From positions 1 through 36,983 of the forward strand of contig NZ_JASNRD010000033.1 of the NCBI RefSeq assembly GCF_030412015.1: a stretch of 36,983 nt of DNA, in the 5' to 3' direction. Of the stretch, positions 36,291 through 36,983 are shown one piece after another. The DNA comes from Massilia sp. YIM B02763. GTDB taxonomy: Bacteria; Pseudomonadota; Gammaproteobacteria; Burkholderiales; Burkholderiaceae_D. The notes under the pieces were generated by a model. It did not search any database. It was not told the origin of the DNA and worked only from the letters and a program-made list of their open reading frames with translations. How positions within the stretch are numbered: the stretch's first letter is position 1; the number at the start of each line of letters is the position of its first letter. A program made the position numbers and the translations under genes.

Positions 36291-36983
36291 TCAGGGGTGA
36301 AGTTTGGCGCTGGCGCGGGCGCGCCAGTCGTTCGGAACGATGAATCCGCGTTCGAATTCGACGATGCGGCCCGGCTCCTCGTCGACCAGCGCCACCAGCA
36401 CGGGCGCATCGGTCGCGGCGAAATGGTCTTCCAGCTCGGCGCGCAGCTGCGCCTTGTCCAGCATCCAGGTGGCCGACGAGGCGCGGAACGGCGGCAGCCA
36501 TTGCAGGCGCGGCAGCACGAGGAAGCGCTCGGCCTCGAGGGTCTCCAGTTCCTCCAGCGCGCACCAGAAGCCGCGGCAGTGGCCCGCCCCGATGCCGCGC
36601 ATCTCGGCATACTCTCCCAGCGGATAGAACAGCCAGCCCTTCACCAGCGCCTGGGCGCTGCTGACGGGCCGCGGCACCAGTTCCCGGGCGGCCGGATGGC
36701 TGCCCAGCCGCAACTGGCGCTCGAACACCTTGCGCATCTTGCGCCCCAGGCTGTCGGCCAGGTTGGGGCCGACGAAGGTGTCGAAGTTGGCGGCAAGATC
36801 CCCGTGCACGCCGTCCTGCAGCAGGTAGAACTTGGTGGCGAATTCGATGTGCGCGGCGCCGCCCTTGCCGTCGTCGAGCAGGAAGTCGAACTCCCCGACC
36901 GTGTCGTCGCGCGCGGCGCGCACCTGCAGGCCGTGCGCGAGCAGGCGGCCCTGCTCGGCGAAATAAAAGGTTCTTCGCGGGGA
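36291..36983 (-). CDS. DUF1853 family protein (5' end outside the window)
   Basis: 230 residues are visible, and the frame is open to the right edge, so the N-terminus is missing. Conserved features: RTFYFAEQGRLLAHGLQV near the visible start, TVGEFDFLL, HIEFATKFYLL and FVGPNLADSLGRKMRKVFERQL, which fit the DUF1853 family. The HIEFATKFYL segment together with the EFDFLL acidic residues recalls a PD-(D/E)XK nuclease-like core, but that is only a suggestion. The function is unknown. A GTG at 36923 exists, but family-like sequence continues upstream of it, so it is not the start. The stop TGA lies against the repeat element. Convergent with lplT. Confidence 0.82.
   Translation of the reverse strand, partial: SPRRTFYFAEQGRLLAHGLQVRAARDDTVGEFDFLLDDGKGGAAHIEFATKFYLLQDGVHGDLAANFDTFVGPNLADSLGRKMRKVFERQLRLGSHPAARELVPRPVSSAQALVKGWLFYPLGEYAEMRGIGAGHCRGFWCALEELETLEAERFLVLPRLQWLPPFRASSATWMLDKAQLRAELEDHFAATDAPVLVALVDEEPGRIVEFERGFIVPNDWRARASAKLHP

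Overview
The window looks like chromosome of a GC-rich betaproteobacterium. The best fit is Oxalobacteraceae, in the Massilia/Telluria/Duganella neighbourhood. The reasons are the Burkholderiales-type housekeeping order (carAB-greA-DUF4149, rlmE-ftsH-folP-glmM with divergent yhbY, pstSCAB-phoU-phoB-phoR), protein sequences of that lineage, and several families of short palindromic repeats between genes. The genus is an inference. I see no prophage, insertion sequence with a transposase, CRISPR array, rRNA or replication origin.

Layout. (1) 1-5640, minus: a TonB/TolA-like transducer, a Wza-like export lipoprotein and a Wzc-like chain-length ATPase, apparently one exopolysaccharide export operon ending at a hairpin at the left edge. 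(2) 5800-11058: a divergent family-1-type glycoside hydrolase, an exported metallo-beta-lactamase-fold hydrolase, a Cache-GGDEF diguanylate cyclase and a membrane acyltransferase. These fit a theme of surface polysaccharide and c-di-GMP. (3) 11078-11312: tRNA-Arg(TCT) and tRNA-Pro(TGG). (4) 11392-16970: the glmM, folP, ftsH, rlmE block with divergent yhbY. (5) 17119-22746: DUF4149, greA, carB, carA and the carA promoter. (6) 22839-24226: a GlcG/HbpS-like protein and a patatin-like lipoprotein. (7) 24400-31290: the complete phosphate regulon pstS-pstC-pstA-pstB-phoU-phoB-phoR with a good Pho box before pstS. (8) 31497-36983: a candidate 39-residue membrane protein, a PilZ protein, radA, alr, divergent lplT, and a DUF1853 gene cut by the right edge.

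How the genes work together. PstSCAB imports phosphate, PhoU couples the transporter to PhoR, and PhoR/PhoB closes the loop on the Pho box. CarA/CarB supply carbamoyl phosphate. FtsH, FolP, GlmM and RlmE are housekeeping. The diguanylate cyclase, the PilZ protein and the export operon could belong to one c-di-GMP/exopolysaccharide circuit, but nothing in the sequence proves that link.

The most unusual signals lie between genes. At least five palindromic or REPIN-like elements occupy intergenic spaces, several touching stop codons. One is a 203-bp element made of mirrored doublets with a 29-bp period that exactly fills the gap between two convergent stop codons. Another is a 131-bp imperfect palindrome starting at the pstB stop. 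There is also an apparently unannotated small membrane-protein gene beside the pst promoter, and a hairpin over the carA ribosome-binding site. No wholly new multi-gene system is evident.
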